Shown here piece by piece: positions 44,346-55,828 of a DNA stretch of 64,000 nt. Every line of letters starts with the position of its first letter. The first letter of the stretch is position 1. Source of the stretch: Phascolarctos cinereus (Eukaryota > Chordata > Mammalia > Diprotodontia > Phascolarctidae). Where the stretch lies: positions 15,687,501 through 15,751,500 of the forward strand of contig NW_018343987.1 of assembly GCF_002099425.1 (NCBI RefSeq). The letters run 5' to 3'. The position numbers and the translations under genes are program-made. The notes beneath the pieces are model-generated. The model did no database searches, was not told where the DNA came from, and saw only the letters and a list, made by a program, of their open reading frames with translations.

Positions 44346-45842
44346 CCAATAAAGTACACTCATGAAGTAGGAATAGCAGGGGATGAGAAGAACAAACTGG
44401 CAGTGATGAGGACATTTATTAAGAACAGAGCAGGATACCTAGGGAACACAATGGAAAGGGAAACCAGAGGAGGCTGGGGCATAGTGAGATATAGGGTGGA
44501 TGAGGAGGACAGTAGAGGGATAGGTAACAGTGGCAGACGGTGATGACAATTCTGAATCACTGGGATTGGGGGAGCGGGAGGTCCTGAGGAAGTACTAGTT
44601 GGTTAAAACCTCCACTGTCCAGAGACCTATAACGATGAAGGTCATCATGTCAGGTAGGGTGTTTGCTCTCCAAACACCAAATAGTTGGGGAGGGGGTAGA
44701 AATTGAGCAGGATTCAGACCAAGGGTCTAGTTCACCATTGTTGAGTGGCAGTGCTCACTCTGTAGTGACATGCAGAACCACACACAGCTTCCTTTGCTGC
44801 AGAAGCCCCATTTAGAGCTGGTGCTGGAAAAGCAATTAACATGCACCTAGGCAGCAAAATTTAGCAATCTGAAAGTACAAAGGATACAGCCCTTGAATAC
44901 AAAGTTCATAATGCCTTCCCTAGGAAACCAGCTTTCAAGAGGTCTGATGATTTGCTTTTTTGATTCATCTGATTTTGTTTCTTACTCCTTCCTCTTAAAA
45001 TAACAGAGCACCACCTCCAATCAGGTGATATGGAACTTGTTTTGTGCTCTTAATCGAAAGAAAGAGGCAGCAGCACAAGGGAAATACAAGTGGACCCACA
45101 GGCCCTGTCTATAGAGACACAGCAGTTTCTTTGAGGCACGACCTTGGAAAGAATATAAACTCAGATGAAAAAGTCCAGCCTAGGTTGACAGCCTAGAGAT
45201 TGAAAGAAATTGAAGGGAAATGGTTTCTCTGGTGCTTTAGGGTCAACCCAGAGTGAATGCAAGAAAGAAAGAGAAAGAATAACCTAGCAAGGAGTTCCTC
45301 TAGGGAGAAACTGGAGAGAATTAAAAACAGAGGGGGAAAGAATGAAAGTAAGATGTGCTCTGGCAATCCATGAAGGACAGAGGTCTGGGAGGCAGAGCCA
45401 TCCTGAACAGAGAAATCTGAAAGAGGAATACCTGTGGTATGTCTGGCAGGTCAGGGGAAGAATGTACGTGTGAGCCCAGAGAAGGAAGTAAGGGTTTTTC
45501 TGAGGCTTTACTTACAGACTAGCTGCCTCTTGACCTTGAGGACCCTGGTAATCACACATGGCCCCTTGCCATAGAGAGCAGACAGCCTCACAGTATGTAG
45601 TCTCTGATAATGCCCAAATATGTTTGTTGTTCATACCACATACAAGGAGGGCAAGGAATTGCAAGAGAAAGATCACAGATAAATCAAGAGACTTTGGGTC
45701 ATAAATAACAACAAAGAAAAATGAGCTACAATAGCAAAGCTAAGTTTGAAGTCCTAACATTTGACACTTGATAGTTATCTGTGGCTCCCATCCTGGGAAT
45801 TTTACAAAAGCTGTTCATTAAATCAATATTCAATCACCAGTG
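44346..45842. other. Long repeat-poor stretch, possible regulatory block at 44700-45200
   Basis: 44346-44600 may be eroded L2. 44700-45200 is clean unique sequence (aaaagcaattaacatgcacc; cctccaatcaggtgatatgg). 45260-45530 is purine-rich. No open frame of note. Confidence 0.35.
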
Positions 45843-46310
45843 CATGGATTCCAAGCTGGAAGGGAACTTAGAAGTCATTTAGCCCAGCCCTCTCCATTTA
45901 GATAGCACAGTGAATAGAGTGCTAGGCCTGGAGTCAGGAAGACCTGAGTTCAAATCCAACCTCGGGTACTTACTAGCTATGTGACCCTGAGCAAATCATT
46001 TAAACTCTGTTTGCCTCAGTTTCCTCATCTGCAATATGGGGATAATAATAGCACCTACCTCTCTGGGTTGTTGTGAGGATCAAATAAGATAATATTTGAA
46101 AAGCACTTAGCACAGTGCCTGGCACCGAGTAAATGCTATATAAATGTGGTGGTGGTTATTATTACGATTGTCATCATTTTTATTATTGTAGATGAGCAAA
46201 CTGAGGACCAGACAGTAGAAGTGACCTGCTCCAAATCACACAGGGAAGATTTGAACCCATATCCTTTGATGCCAAATTCGATGCTTTTTTGATTGCACTA
46301 TTCAGTGACA
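45843..46310 (-). mobile_element. MIR-type SINE, split by a plus-strand SINE
   Basis: 45843-45895 (ctggaagggaacttagaagt) and 46185-46310 (gatgagcaaactgaggacca, gatttgaacccatatccttt) are two halves of one minus-strand copy. Confidence 0.75.
45896..46184 (+). mobile_element. MIR/THER1-type CORE-SINE, full length, nested in MIR
   Basis: agatagcacagtgaatagag, acttactagctatgtgaccc, atatggggataataatagca, gcacttagcacagtgcctgg, then TTATTATT-rich end. Confidence 0.85.
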
Positions 46311-46311
46311 G

Positions 46312-46475
46312 CTGAGTGGAAAAAGCACTGAAATTAGAAACAGAAGATGAGGATTGAACCCAGCTCTTCCACAAACTAGCTATGTGACCTTGGCAAGCTG
46401 TTTCATTTGTCTTAGTCAAGGTTTCCTCATCTGAAGAGGAAGAGTCTCTAAGCAAATGACTTCTCCAGTTGTGTT
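46312..46475 (+). mobile_element. MIR3-type SINE
   Basis: tggaaaaagcactgaaatta, aactagctatgtgaccttgg, gtttcctcatctgaagagga. Confidence 0.7.
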
Positions 46476-46479
46476 CTCA

Positions 46480-47385
46480 GCCCTAGTCTCTCTCCTGAGG
46501 TTCAGTCTTGCATCTCCAACTGCCTATGGACATTTTGAAATGATTGTTCTCTAGCTATCTCAAATTCAAGAGGTCCAAAACAAGAATTCATTATCTTTCC
46601 CTTAAAAAAAAAAAACACTCCTGTCTCCAAACTCCCCTATTACTATTTAGGGCACCGCCATCCTTCCAGTCTCCCAGATTTTCAATCTCATCATAACCAG
46701 TTCCTCACTCTCCACTCTCACCTACTCCATATCCAATCAGTTTTCAAATCTTGTCATTTCTATCACCATAATATCTTTCACACACATCCCCTCCTCTCCA
46801 CTCACACAGCCACCACCCTAATCCAAGCCTTCACCACCTCTTGCCAGGACTTTTGCAATATTATCTTGTTTGGTCTTTTTGCCTCAAGTTTCTCCCGGCT
46901 CTAGTCTATCTACCACAGAGCTGCCAAAATGACTTTCCTAAAGCACAGCTCTGACCAAGTTTCTCCTTTACTCAATCAATTCCAATGCCTTCCAATTTCC
47001 TATAGGATCAAATCTAAATTCCTCTGTCTGATACTGAAAGTCTTGCCTGATATTGAAAACCCTTCACAACCAGAACCCATCCTCCCTTTCCACAGCACAC
47101 CAGAGATGCTTTACCTTCTCTTCTGAAACCCAACCACTATTTCATATGGTGAAATACTTGGTGAAATAGATGGTGAAAAACACATGGCCACACATTTCAC
47201 TCCTTGATCCACTTCTCATTCAAAGGAGAAGTCCAGTCTCTTTACCAACCTCTTTACCACCTATTTATCAGCATCCTAGAATGTAAGCTTCCTGTAAGCA
47301 AGGACTGTCTTATTTGATTGTATTTATATCCACAGAGTTTAGCACAGTGCCTAACACATAGTAAGCGATTAATAAATGCTTTGTC
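46480..47385 (+). mobile_element. L2 LINE 3' part with terminus
   Basis: gtcttgcatctccaactgcc, ccactcacacagccaccacc, ataggatcaaatctaaattc, tagaatgtaagcttcctgta and tagcacagtgcctaacacat. Confidence 0.85.
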
Positions 47386-48255
47386 TAGGCAGCTTGCAAG
47401 GGCTTGAAGAGAGATTGGGTGGTAAGGAAGTAGAGGCACTATTTATCACCTACTATGAGCGAACTAGATGTTTCCATTAGAAATGAAAGGCCTGATGAAG
47501 GCTTCCCAGGCAAGATTGACGTGTAATAACAGGAGACTATATATCCTTAGTTGCTCCTCCAACATCATTATCTGGATTGGAATGATAGGAAAGTCCTGTC
47601 TTTCTTAGGTTTTTCCCTTTCTTTTCTTCTTGTAGGCTTTTCCTCTCCCCTTTTTGCCTCCCCCCTCAGTCTTTTCAGGACAAATAGACAATCCAATGAG
47701 GAACCTGCTAAGTACATAACAGCAAAACTAAGCACGCCCCCTGAAGGATGGGAGGTCAAGAACAGCTCCAGAGACACATCTGCTTTCAGCTGGTTTCATC
47801 AGTCCCTTATGCAACAGATCACTGCTACTCCAGCCAAGGGGAGTACTTGTCCCCTGAGACTTTTATCAAATTGAAAAGAATGTTTTGATATGTAGGAAAG
47901 CTAGAATTTCTGGAAAATATGCATATTGGATGCAGGAATTTTTAAAAAAATAAATAAAAGGGAGCAGTTATAGAGCTGCCAGATTTACCCAACTCTTTTG
48001 ATCTTATCTCCAGGTTGATTGACAGGAGCATTAGGGGGCTATCAAGAGCCTTGTGACTTGAGTCCCACAAGGCTCCTTTATAGTTCTGTTAGGTGGAGTC
48101 TCTGAAATGGGTTGAGAGATTACACACTGAAAATTCGGCATTTGACAAGGGTTAAAAGGAATTTTCTGGCCCCAAGCCCAATAATTTGTCAGGGCCACTT
48201 GGAGTGGGAGCAACAGAGCATCAGTCAAAAACACAAAGGACATCTGCTTGTGTTT
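47386..48255. other. Unrecognised sequence, possibly in part LTR-element internal DNA
   Basis: No SINE or LINE recognised. 47880-48255 adjoins the probable LTR at 48260 on its internal side. Identity not established; no gene called. Confidence 0.3.
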
Positions 48256-48259
48256 GCTG

Positions 48260-48940
48260 GAGACCCCAAAAATGTGGCACCCAGTGTCCCACCATAAAGC
48301 AACCCTGCTTAGAGGAGCTTTTTGGCTGAGTACCTAATTTAAAACCTTAGCTGCATGAATCCCCACTAATGTACTTACTTTACCAAGGAAACCAGAAAGT
48401 ATATACTCAAAGCTCAATACAAAAAGCATTTATTCAAACAGCATAGCAAATTAAGTAACAAGAAAAGATTCCTCTATACTGACAAGAGCGTACTCTCCCA
48501 CAGGTTACCACCCCACCAGTGAGAAGATTGCACATCTGCAGAAAACCCGTGCACCTAAGGGACATCCTTGGAAGAGCATACATGTGTAGAGCATGCACCC
48601 AGGCAACGCACATGGAGGGACACAGTCGCAGAGGGCTTATTATGCCTGGGAGATGTGTGACCATGGGAATGCATCACATTCATACCCTCAGTTAATGTCA
48701 TTGAGCTGCATCACACATCTCCTGAGAGTCTATCTCAGCTCTCCCTGAGTGCTTCATTTCCTCCACTACGAGTCTCCACCGGTCCCAGCTACAGTGTTAG
48801 CTAAGCTGTTCTGCTACCACCTGCTGGTCTTCGGCTACGCAGCCTCTTTGGGCCGTCAGCCACTACTATTTATTAGCTACCATCTCCTGGTGCTGCAGCT
48901 GATTAGCCTCTTCCTTAAAAAGGAAAGCTAAAGCTCTTTT
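48260..48940 (-). mobile_element. Probable LTR with adjoining primer-binding-like sequence (fossil)
   Basis: On the minus strand an AATAAA signal at 48429-48434 is followed by a segment ending gggtgccaca near 48266, and then tttttggggtctcc, which resembles the start of a proline-type primer-binding site. The upstream (U3) limit near 48940 is a guess. Class I-like by that hint only. Confidence 0.35.
48814..48827 (-). promoter_or_regulatory. CTCF-like motif
   Basis: The minus strand reads CCAGCAGGTGGTAG, matching 13 of 14 positions of the CCASYAGRKGGCRS core. A weaker related site (CCAGGAGATGGTAG) lies at 48883-48896. Both are inside the probable LTR. Confidence 0.35.
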
Positions 48941-49179
48941 AGACGATAATATCCCACCTCTGCCCAGCCAGGCAGCCAGCAAAAGTTAACAGTTGTTACT
49001 CCAGCTAAGATGAAGTATATGTCCTTTCGATTCTGCTTTTCTCACTTTGGTCACTGCCAACTATCTAACTTGAAGTTAGGAAGTTCCTGCAAAAGAATTT
49101 GTAAATGATCTGTGTAAGGGCTGAAGGGAAAAGGCTCCCCTCAGACCCGTAATGCTCTTGGCATACAAAACAATCTGAG
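48941..49179. other. Unique sequence
   Basis: No repeat or motif recognised. Confidence 0.3.
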
Positions 49180-49488
49180 GTAGAGAACAAAATAGCTAAG
49201 TGACTTGGGCAGGGCAGACCTTTGATCCTGTGGTCTAAATTCTTGCTTTTTATTATGCATACCAATCAGCAACAAAATCATTGGCTTCCTTACAAGAATG
49301 ATAGATAGACAGACAGATAGACAGACAGACAGACAGATGGAGGATAAGCATTTATATAGCTCCTAATATCTACCACAAACAGAGGTTAAGTGACTTTCTC
49401 AGGGTCACACAGCTAGAAAATTTGTAAAGTTGGATTTGAACTCAGGTATTCTTGACTTTAGGCCCAGCACTCCATACACTGTGCCACC

Positions 49489-49492
<4 letters not shown>
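49180..49492 (-). mobile_element. Two MIR-type SINE fragments around a (GATA/GACA)n tract
   Basis: 49180-49262 (agctaagtgacttgggcagg) and 49346-49492 (agaggttaagtgactttctc, agggtcacacagctag, head tgtgccacctgg). The tetranucleotide tract is at 49299-49339. Confidence 0.7.
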
Positions 49493-49557
<65 letters not shown>

Positions 49558-49659
49558 AAGAAGAAAGAGAGAGGAAGGAAGGAAGGAAGGAAGGAAGGAA
49601 GGAAGGAAGGAAGGAAGGAAGGAAGGAAGGAAGGAAGGAAGGAAGGAAGGAAGGAAGGG
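49491..49659. repeat. Composite (GA)n-(GGAA)n microsatellite
   Basis: Pure GA at 49491-49551 (about 30 units), an impure purine link, then pure GGAA at 49573-49659 (about 21 units). It starts in the head of the MIR copy and ends at an L2 terminus. Confidence 0.98.
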
Positions 49660-49830
49660 AAAAAGAACATTTATGAAGCACTTACTATGGGTTAGGTATT
49701 ATGCTAAGTGCTAGGAATACAAATACTAACAAGTAGGACAGTCCCTGCCCTCAAGGAGTTTACATTCTAACGTGGAAAGACAGTGGATAAAGGAGAGTTG
49801 GAAAAGGCTGAACAGGAGGGAGAGGCTGCA
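49660..49830 (-). mobile_element. L2 LINE 3' end
   Basis: cacttactatgggttaggta, ctgccctcaaggagtttaca. Confidence 0.85.
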
Positions 49831-49999
49831 TTGGATAGAGACTGCTAGGAACTGGATGAGGCCCGGTTCTAAACAAGATAAGGTTAAAAAAAAATCATTT
49901 ATAAGAGCTTGCTGACTCAGAACACTGAGAGATTAGGTGACTCACCCAAGGTGTCTCACAGGAAAACACTGTGGCTCGTCTCTTTGCCAAGGTTAAGCT

Positions 50000-51790
50000 T
50001 CTACATGCATAAGGGATTCTATTTTCTCCCATCTTCTCCAAGAGATTGCTTCATCTGTCATCCCCACTCTTTCATTTATCTTAAATCTTTCCCTATCTAC
50101 TAGCTGTTTCCCCACTGCCTACAAATGCCCGTGTCTCTCTTCATCCTCAAAAAAAAAAAAACCTCACTACATCCATCCATCCCCACTATCATCCCAAATC
50201 TCTCCTGCCTTTTGTGGCTAAACTCTACAATACATGCATCCACTTTCTTTCCTCTCACTATCTTTTTCACTCTCTACAATCTGGCTTCCAACCTCATCAT
50301 TAAACTGAAACTGCTCTTTCCAAAGTTACTAACAATCTCTTAATTACTTTTTTGACCTCTCTGCTGTCTTTGACGCTACTGAACACCCTTTTCTGCTAGA
50401 TCTTCTCTTCTCTATGGGTTTCCCTGATTTTACTCTCTCGTTGTTGTCCTCCTGTCTATGTGACCACTCCTTCTCAGTCTCCTTTGCTGGATCCTCATTG
50501 GTCATATCAGATAACTATGGGTGTCCGGCAGGAACCTTATTCTTTTCTCCCTCTACATTATTTCACTTGATGATCTCACGAGCTCTCATGGATTCAATTA
50601 TTATCTCCATGCTAATGATTTGCAAATCCAGCCCCAACTTCTCTGCTGATCTCCAACTTCCTATTAAACTTGAACTGGATGTCCTATACATATCTTAAAT
50701 TCACCAAGTCCAAAACTGAATTCCTTAGCTTTTCCCTCAAGTCCTTCTCCCCTTCCAAACTTCCCTATTAAGGATGAGGAGGGCACCGTCACTCAGGCTC
50801 CCAACCTAGGCATCATCCTGGGCTCCTCACTCTTTCTTACCCCCCACTCCAATCTGTTAACCAAGTTAATTTTACCTATATAATATTTATATTATATTTC
50901 TATTATTATTATATTATATATTTATTATATCATATATTATATCATATCACATATTATATTGTATTATTATATTATATTATATTATATTATATTATATTAT
51001 ATTATATTATATTATATTATATTATATTATATTATATTATATTATATTATACTATATTTACCTATATAATATTTCTCACAAATGCCTCTTCCTTTCCTCT
51101 GACACTGCCACCCCACTAGTAGGTGCCCTTATCTCCTCATGCCTGGACCTTTGCAATGGCTTGCCGGTTGGTCTCCTTACTACAAGTCTTTCCCCACTCC
51201 AGTTCATCTTCCACTCAACTACCAAAGTGATCTTCCTATAGCACAGATCTGATTATGCTATGCATTTTTTCTTAGTAAATTCCAGTGGTTCCTATAACTC
51301 TCAGCTCAAATGCAAAATCTTTTGTTTGGCATTCAAAACCTGTACTGCCCCTCATACATACACATCTTTTCAGTATTACTATACCTTTCTTCCAGATATA
51401 TCATGCCAGTGACACCCACCTTCTTGCTGTTACCTCAAACAAGACATTCCATCTTCTGACTCTAAGCATTTTCATTAGTTGATTCCCATCCTAGAACTCG
51501 CTCAACCTTATCTCCAACTCCTACTTTCCTTGGCTTCCTTCAAGTCTCAGCGAACAACCCACCTTCCACAGGAAGCCTTTCTCAATCCTTCTTGATTCTA
51601 GTGCCTTCCAGGGGTTGATTATTTCCAATTTATCCTTGCTTGTCCATAGTTATCTACATGTTGTCTTCCCCATTAGATTATGAGCTCCTTGAGAGAAAGG
51701 ACTATCTTTTGTCTTTCTTTGTATCCCTGGAGTTAAGCACAGTGCCTGGCACATCATCAGCACTTAATAAATGTTTACAGACTAACTAGT
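50000..51790 (+). mobile_element. Longest plus-strand L2 LINE copy, with a microsatellite inside
   Basis: From upstream ORF2 (ctccaagagattgcttcatc; ctgcctacaaatgcccgtgt) through RT (tccatgctaatgatttgcaa, YADD replaced by HAND-like codons) to the terminus (agcacagtgcctggcacatc, 51737-51756). Frames are broken throughout. Confidence 0.9.
50871..51074. repeat. (ATTAT)n AT-rich microsatellite with duplicated flanks
   Basis: Pure ATTAT units at about 50966-51050, bounded by imperfect AT-rich DNA. An 18-bp L2-derived sequence (tttacctatataatattt) occurs perfectly at both edges, 50871-50888 and 51057-51074. Confidence 0.95.
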
Positions 51791-51870
51791 ATTTGTCAGT
51801 GGCAAGATTTGAACCCAGGACTTCCTACCTTCAAGGCCAGGTCTCTATTCACTACACCACTCTACTTACA
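51791..51870 (-). mobile_element. MIR-type SINE fragment
   Basis: agatttgaacccaggacttc, tattcactacaccactctac. Confidence 0.7.
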
Positions 51871-51984
51871 ATGTGTCATTACAATAGCAAAAGATGTTCA
51901 TTAAGTCCTCTTCCATTCCCTCATCTTGGGATGAAGGTGGCCCTGCATTCTTAAGTCCATTGTCAGTAGACTACAAACTCCATC

Positions 51985-52510
51985 TAGTCCTCCTAGGCTA
52001 GAAAGGCTTCATGATTTGGTTTATAAACAGTTCAGTAGACATAATTTCTGGGTAATTAATCATTTTATTAATCACATTAGCAGATAATTAATAAAATGGG
52101 TCAGTGGCACTCTAGAATGCCAAAGACTCTTCAGGGAACCCATCAATGATTATATGCCCTTGGAAGAGTGGGCGTTCCTGAGGGTAGCAATCAACTCTGA
52201 ACTAACAATTAATGAGAATGAATATTATAATGAGAGGTGGACCCATTCCAAATGAGGGGCTCTGGGACCTGACTTTGATCATTCAAACCTATTTGTCTAG
52301 AAAACAATGGGCCAGATTTCACACAGATTAGATTAAATTTTTTGTAAATTTCTCTAGTTGGGTAGGGTCTCCCACTCAGGATGGAAAGGTGTGTACCCCG
52401 GGTATTTGGGCAATTTCATCCATCGGCAATGTCGTTCAGAGACTGAATAACCTATAGGATTCTGAAAAAAAAAAATCCTGATCCTAATTCAATAATTGAT
52501 TATTACTATA
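51985..52510 (+). mobile_element. Unclassified interspersed repeat B, copy 2
   Basis: Collinear with 3945-4470: gacataatttctgggtaatt, agtggcactctagaatgcca, ataatgagaggtggacccat, gatcctaattcaataattga. It has an extra A-run at 52467-52476. Flanks differ between copies, which supports a dispersed element. Confidence 0.7.
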
Positions 52511-52599
52511 AGATAGAAGAATAATCATTTCTTTCATTGGATTGGCTCCATGATTCACTGTATGTCTGTTAGCTGGGCGGAGAAGGGGGCCGAATTTTC

Positions 52600-52735
52600 T
52601 ATCCACAGCAATTTCTTAAAGACCATCAGCTAAGTCAGAGCTGTGTTGTGATCTGCATCAGTGCAGAGAATATCCTAGACTGAGAAATCTCAGATCTTGA
52701 AGGACTGAAGGATTAAGGAAGGAGAAAGTACACAA
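52600..52735 (+). mobile_element. Possible MAR1-type SINE tail
   Basis: gtgatctgcatcagtgcaga followed by gaatatcctagactgagaa resembles the tail at 23205-23440. Weak. Confidence 0.3.
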
Positions 52736-52744
52736 GAGCTGAGC

Positions 52745-52845
52745 ATCAATCATCCAAACCAATGTAATAAGTACCTACTTAGGGCTAGGCCCTGGGGAGC
52801 CCAAGACAAAGAAGAAACAGTCTCTGCCCTCAAAGATTAAGTAAA
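52745..52845 (-). mobile_element. L2 LINE terminal fragment
   Basis: gtaataagtacctacttagg, aacagtctctgccctcaaag. Confidence 0.7.
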
Positions 52846-52899
52846 ATAGTCTTTCCCTGAGTTATGAGAGATCAAAAGAAAAACATTCCCCACCCCTGC

Positions 52900-53500
52900 C
52901 ATAGAGTCTGCAGAACATCCTATGAGTGTTTCTCCGTCAAGGGGCTCATAGATTTAAAGACTACTAACTTCCCTGGCACCTGGCAACTGTTCTAAATAAG
53001 GCCAGACACACTCATTTGACATGAATTGAACACTGAATTAAAGTGGTGTTGACAAGTCAGCTTTCTGTTTGTCTGCATCCACAGAGCCAGGCGATAGGAG
53101 CCAGCCTCCCAGCACCTCTACATGAAGAAGGGCAGCTGGCACTTGATTAGGGAGTCAAAGTCTGTGTGATTACTGAAGCAGCCTCTGCTCCCCTTTACTT
53201 ACACACCAGCTATGAGATGTGAGATTAACTGATCTGCGAAGCAAAAGGGCAAAGGGACTGCACAGAATCCAAGACAACTAATAAAAATAAGAGTCAATTA
53301 ACTTGATTTCTTTCCCGGCTCCACAAATCTGTCTAACCCTTATTCCCCGGCCCTTCCCAAAACTTGACAACTTCCTCACAACCACCAGCTTCCTGTATCT
53401 TAAAGTGGATGCAGTGGGAGGAGGGAAAGAGGATCCCTCCCATCCTTCTCCAATTAAGCCTCTAATTAGGAGGGCTGTAAAGGTGTAGGAAAGCGAGGAT
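52900..53500. promoter_or_regulatory. Candidate conserved non-coding element
   Basis: Repeat-free block, densest at 53030-53290, with clustered short motifs (ggcacttgattagggagtca; tgtgattactgaagcagcc; gagattaactgatctgcgaa). No coding frame with domain content. Appearance-based call. Confidence 0.25.
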
Positions 53501-53502
53501 CC

Positions 53503-53566
53503 CAAAGGTCCTCATTGGATTAGACAACTTCTAAGGTCTTTTCTGACCCTAAGATACTATAATTGC
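53503..53566 (+). mobile_element. MIR3/L3-type tail fragment
   Basis: cattggattagacaacttct, aaggtcttttctgaccctaa. Confidence 0.6.
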
Positions 53567-53633
53567 AGACCCCACAATATAAACTAGATGGGAACAGAGA
53601 GGACATACCCCTCCTAAACTCATCCCTAAGCTG

Positions 53634-53830
53634 ACATGGGACAGTGGAAAGAATGCTGGATTTGGAGTCAAAGAACCTGGCTTCAAATCTTGGTTCTATA
53701 ACTTACTACCTGTGTAAACTTGGGTAGGCCCCTTAACCTCTGTGGGCCTCAGTTGTGTAAAATGTGGTGGTTGGACTATATGACTTCTAAGGTCCCTGTC
53801 AGCTCTAAATTTATGATCCTATGATCCCTC
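53634..53830 (+). mobile_element. MIR3-type SINE, full length
   Basis: ggacagtggaaagaatgctg, gtcaaagaacctggcttcaa, cttactacctgtgtaaactt, ggttggactatatgacttct and atttatgatcctatgatccc. Confidence 0.9.
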
Positions 53831-54325
53831 GATGAAATTACTCTGCCCCATTCAATATTCTGAGGCATATTCAACCCTAATCAACAAACCAAGACCTTCT
53901 AGGGTAATCTTTACAGGACCCTTCTTTAGACACCATGATCCCTTCTTATATCCTTCCTTTACACTAAGCATGGAAAATGAAGTAGGAAGAATATGATCCC
54001 ATGAGAGCCTTTGAGGTAGCATTTATAATGAGGCAGCAACAAAACTTTGCACCACCTTACTTTTCCAGCTTTATCTTACATGGCTCTCCTTTTGTGGGGT
54101 CATGGGAGCCCATGAAAAATATCATTTCAATTTCTCTACAGTGGGAATTTCCATTCTACCTCAGTGCAAAGTAGATGCCTAGGCCAGCAAGCAAGGGTTC
54201 TGGCTCACAGAGTATAAATATTCTGTTACAGACCAATAAATACACTTCAAAGGCAAACTACTTAGTATAGAAACCAGTGCAAAGAAATGATTAATGATTT
54301 GATGTTAACTTGGAGGAAACTTGCG
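53831..54325. other. Unique sequence, no gene seen
   Basis: No repeat recognised, short frames only. Confidence 0.35.
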
Positions 54326-54880
54326 CTTGGAATGGCCTGAAATTTGTCCTCAGTCCTGTGTGGCTATTCAACATTTTTATCAGTGACTGCTCAGACCCTA
54401 TCTGGAGTCCTGTGCTCAGTTCTGGGCATCACATTTTGGGAAGGACGGTGACAAGCTGTATTGGGTCCAAGAGAGGATGATCAGAATGATGAAAGAACCA
54501 GAGGTCCTACCGTCAAAGGATTGATTTGGAGGAATTGGGGCTGTTTAACCAGGAGAAGAGAACATTTATGGAAGACAGGATAGCCTCCTTCATGTCATGT
54601 GAAAAAGAGATTAGGCTTGTTTTTTAGGCCCCAAAGGGAAGAACTGAGAGTAATGGACTAAAGTAGCAGAGGCACATTTCTATTTACTGGAAGCAAAGAC
54701 TATCCTGCCAGTTACTGCTCTGCCAAAGTGCAGTGGCTGCTTCAGGGGGCCTTCCTTCCCTGGAGGTGTTCATGCTGAGTCAGGATGGCCACTGGGATGT
54801 TGTAGAGGGTGGCTTTATATGCAGGTACATAGAAGTTAGAGCTATCCTAAGAGGTTCCCGAAATTCTGTAATTCTAGGGG
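54326..54880 (+). mobile_element. L3/CR1 LINE, RT end and 3' UTR
   Basis: The start encodes a GPVWLFNIFISD-like RT segment (tattcaacatttttatcagt). Then, after a deletion, tctggagtcctgtgctcagt, ttctgggcatcacattttgg, aggagaagagaacatttatg, ccccaaagggaagaactgag and the CR1-type end. Confidence 0.85.
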
Positions 54881-55299
54881 CATAGCTGTTCTAGAGTGAG
54901 GGCACCGGAAAGCAGAGGAAAAACAAACATGTTTCACTCACCGAGATTGACTTCAGAATCAGAGAGCTCTCTCTTGACTGGAAGATCAGCTGAGGGGTCC
55001 CATGGCCTCCCCATAGAAGCAACATATGACTACACAGTTCCAGGAAGTTCTCTCATTTCAGGGCTTGGATGAAAAGAATACTTGGGTGGAGCAAGACAGA
55101 CCTGGAGAGGGAGGCAAATATGTTGACATGCACCCTTGTGACCACAAGAGGCCAGTATTTCCTCACTGAGCTAGCCACTACAAGCCTATTAACAGATATC
55201 GGAAGAGGGGGGTCCTTGAGCTTTGACCAGGGTGGGGTGTACTAAATTGTCCCTCTCCCATGTGCTCTCCTTCCATGGAGATAATGAGGTAAAACCTAG
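54881..55299. other. Unique sequence, no gene seen
   Basis: A loose CTCF-like match (ccacaagaggccag, 55142-55155, 12 of 14) is noted. No repeat or gene. Confidence 0.35.
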
Positions 55300-55590
55300 T
55301 GCCACCTCGATTTTCCAGTCCTGTCTTACCTCACTCCCTTCCCAGTTCTCTATGCTCCAGGTACATTGGACCCCTCTACCCTGTGCCTTCATTCTTCCAC
55401 ATCTTTGTTCACATTATTCCCTGTGCCTAGAGCACCCTCTCATTTATTCTTTACCTATTGAATTTCTATCCATCTTTTAAAGTCCAATTAAAATACCACC
55501 TCATCCATGAAATCTCTCCTAATCCCTGGTCTGTAATACCTTCCTCCTTAGATTATGTCATTTCATCATATTTTGCTTTGTAACTAAAGT
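55300..55590 (+). mobile_element. L2 LINE 3' part (older subtype)
   Basis: tctatgctccaggtacattg, ctgtgcctagagcaccctct, aaagtccaattaaaatacca, ccatgaaatctctcc: typical of eroded L2 upstream of its terminus. Confidence 0.65.
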
Positions 55591-55591
55591 T

Positions 55592-55775
55592 TTGTTGTAG
55601 TTCAGTAGTTTCAGTTGTGTCTGACTCTTCATGACTCCATTTGAGGTTTTCTTGGAAAAGATACTCAAGTGGTTTACCATTTCCACCTCCAGCTTATTTT
55701 ATAGATGAGGAAACTGAGGTAAACAGGGTTAAGTGACTTGCCCAGGATCACACAGCTAGTAAGTGTCTGAGGCAG
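55592..55775 (-). mobile_element. CORE-SINE with RTE/BovB-type tail, head missing
   Basis: ttgtagttcagtagtttcag, gtgtctgactcttcatgact, ggatcacacagctagtaagt. It stops after tctgaggcag. Confidence 0.85.
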
Positions 55776-55828
55776 ATAACAGATAAATTTTCCTAGAACA
55801 TATAGTCTGAATCTCTCTTTGAATTATT

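Noticed and set aside
48031-48243. 70-codon minus frame beside the probable LTR
   Set aside because: No recognisable domain; treated as part of fossil or unidentified DNA and not called.
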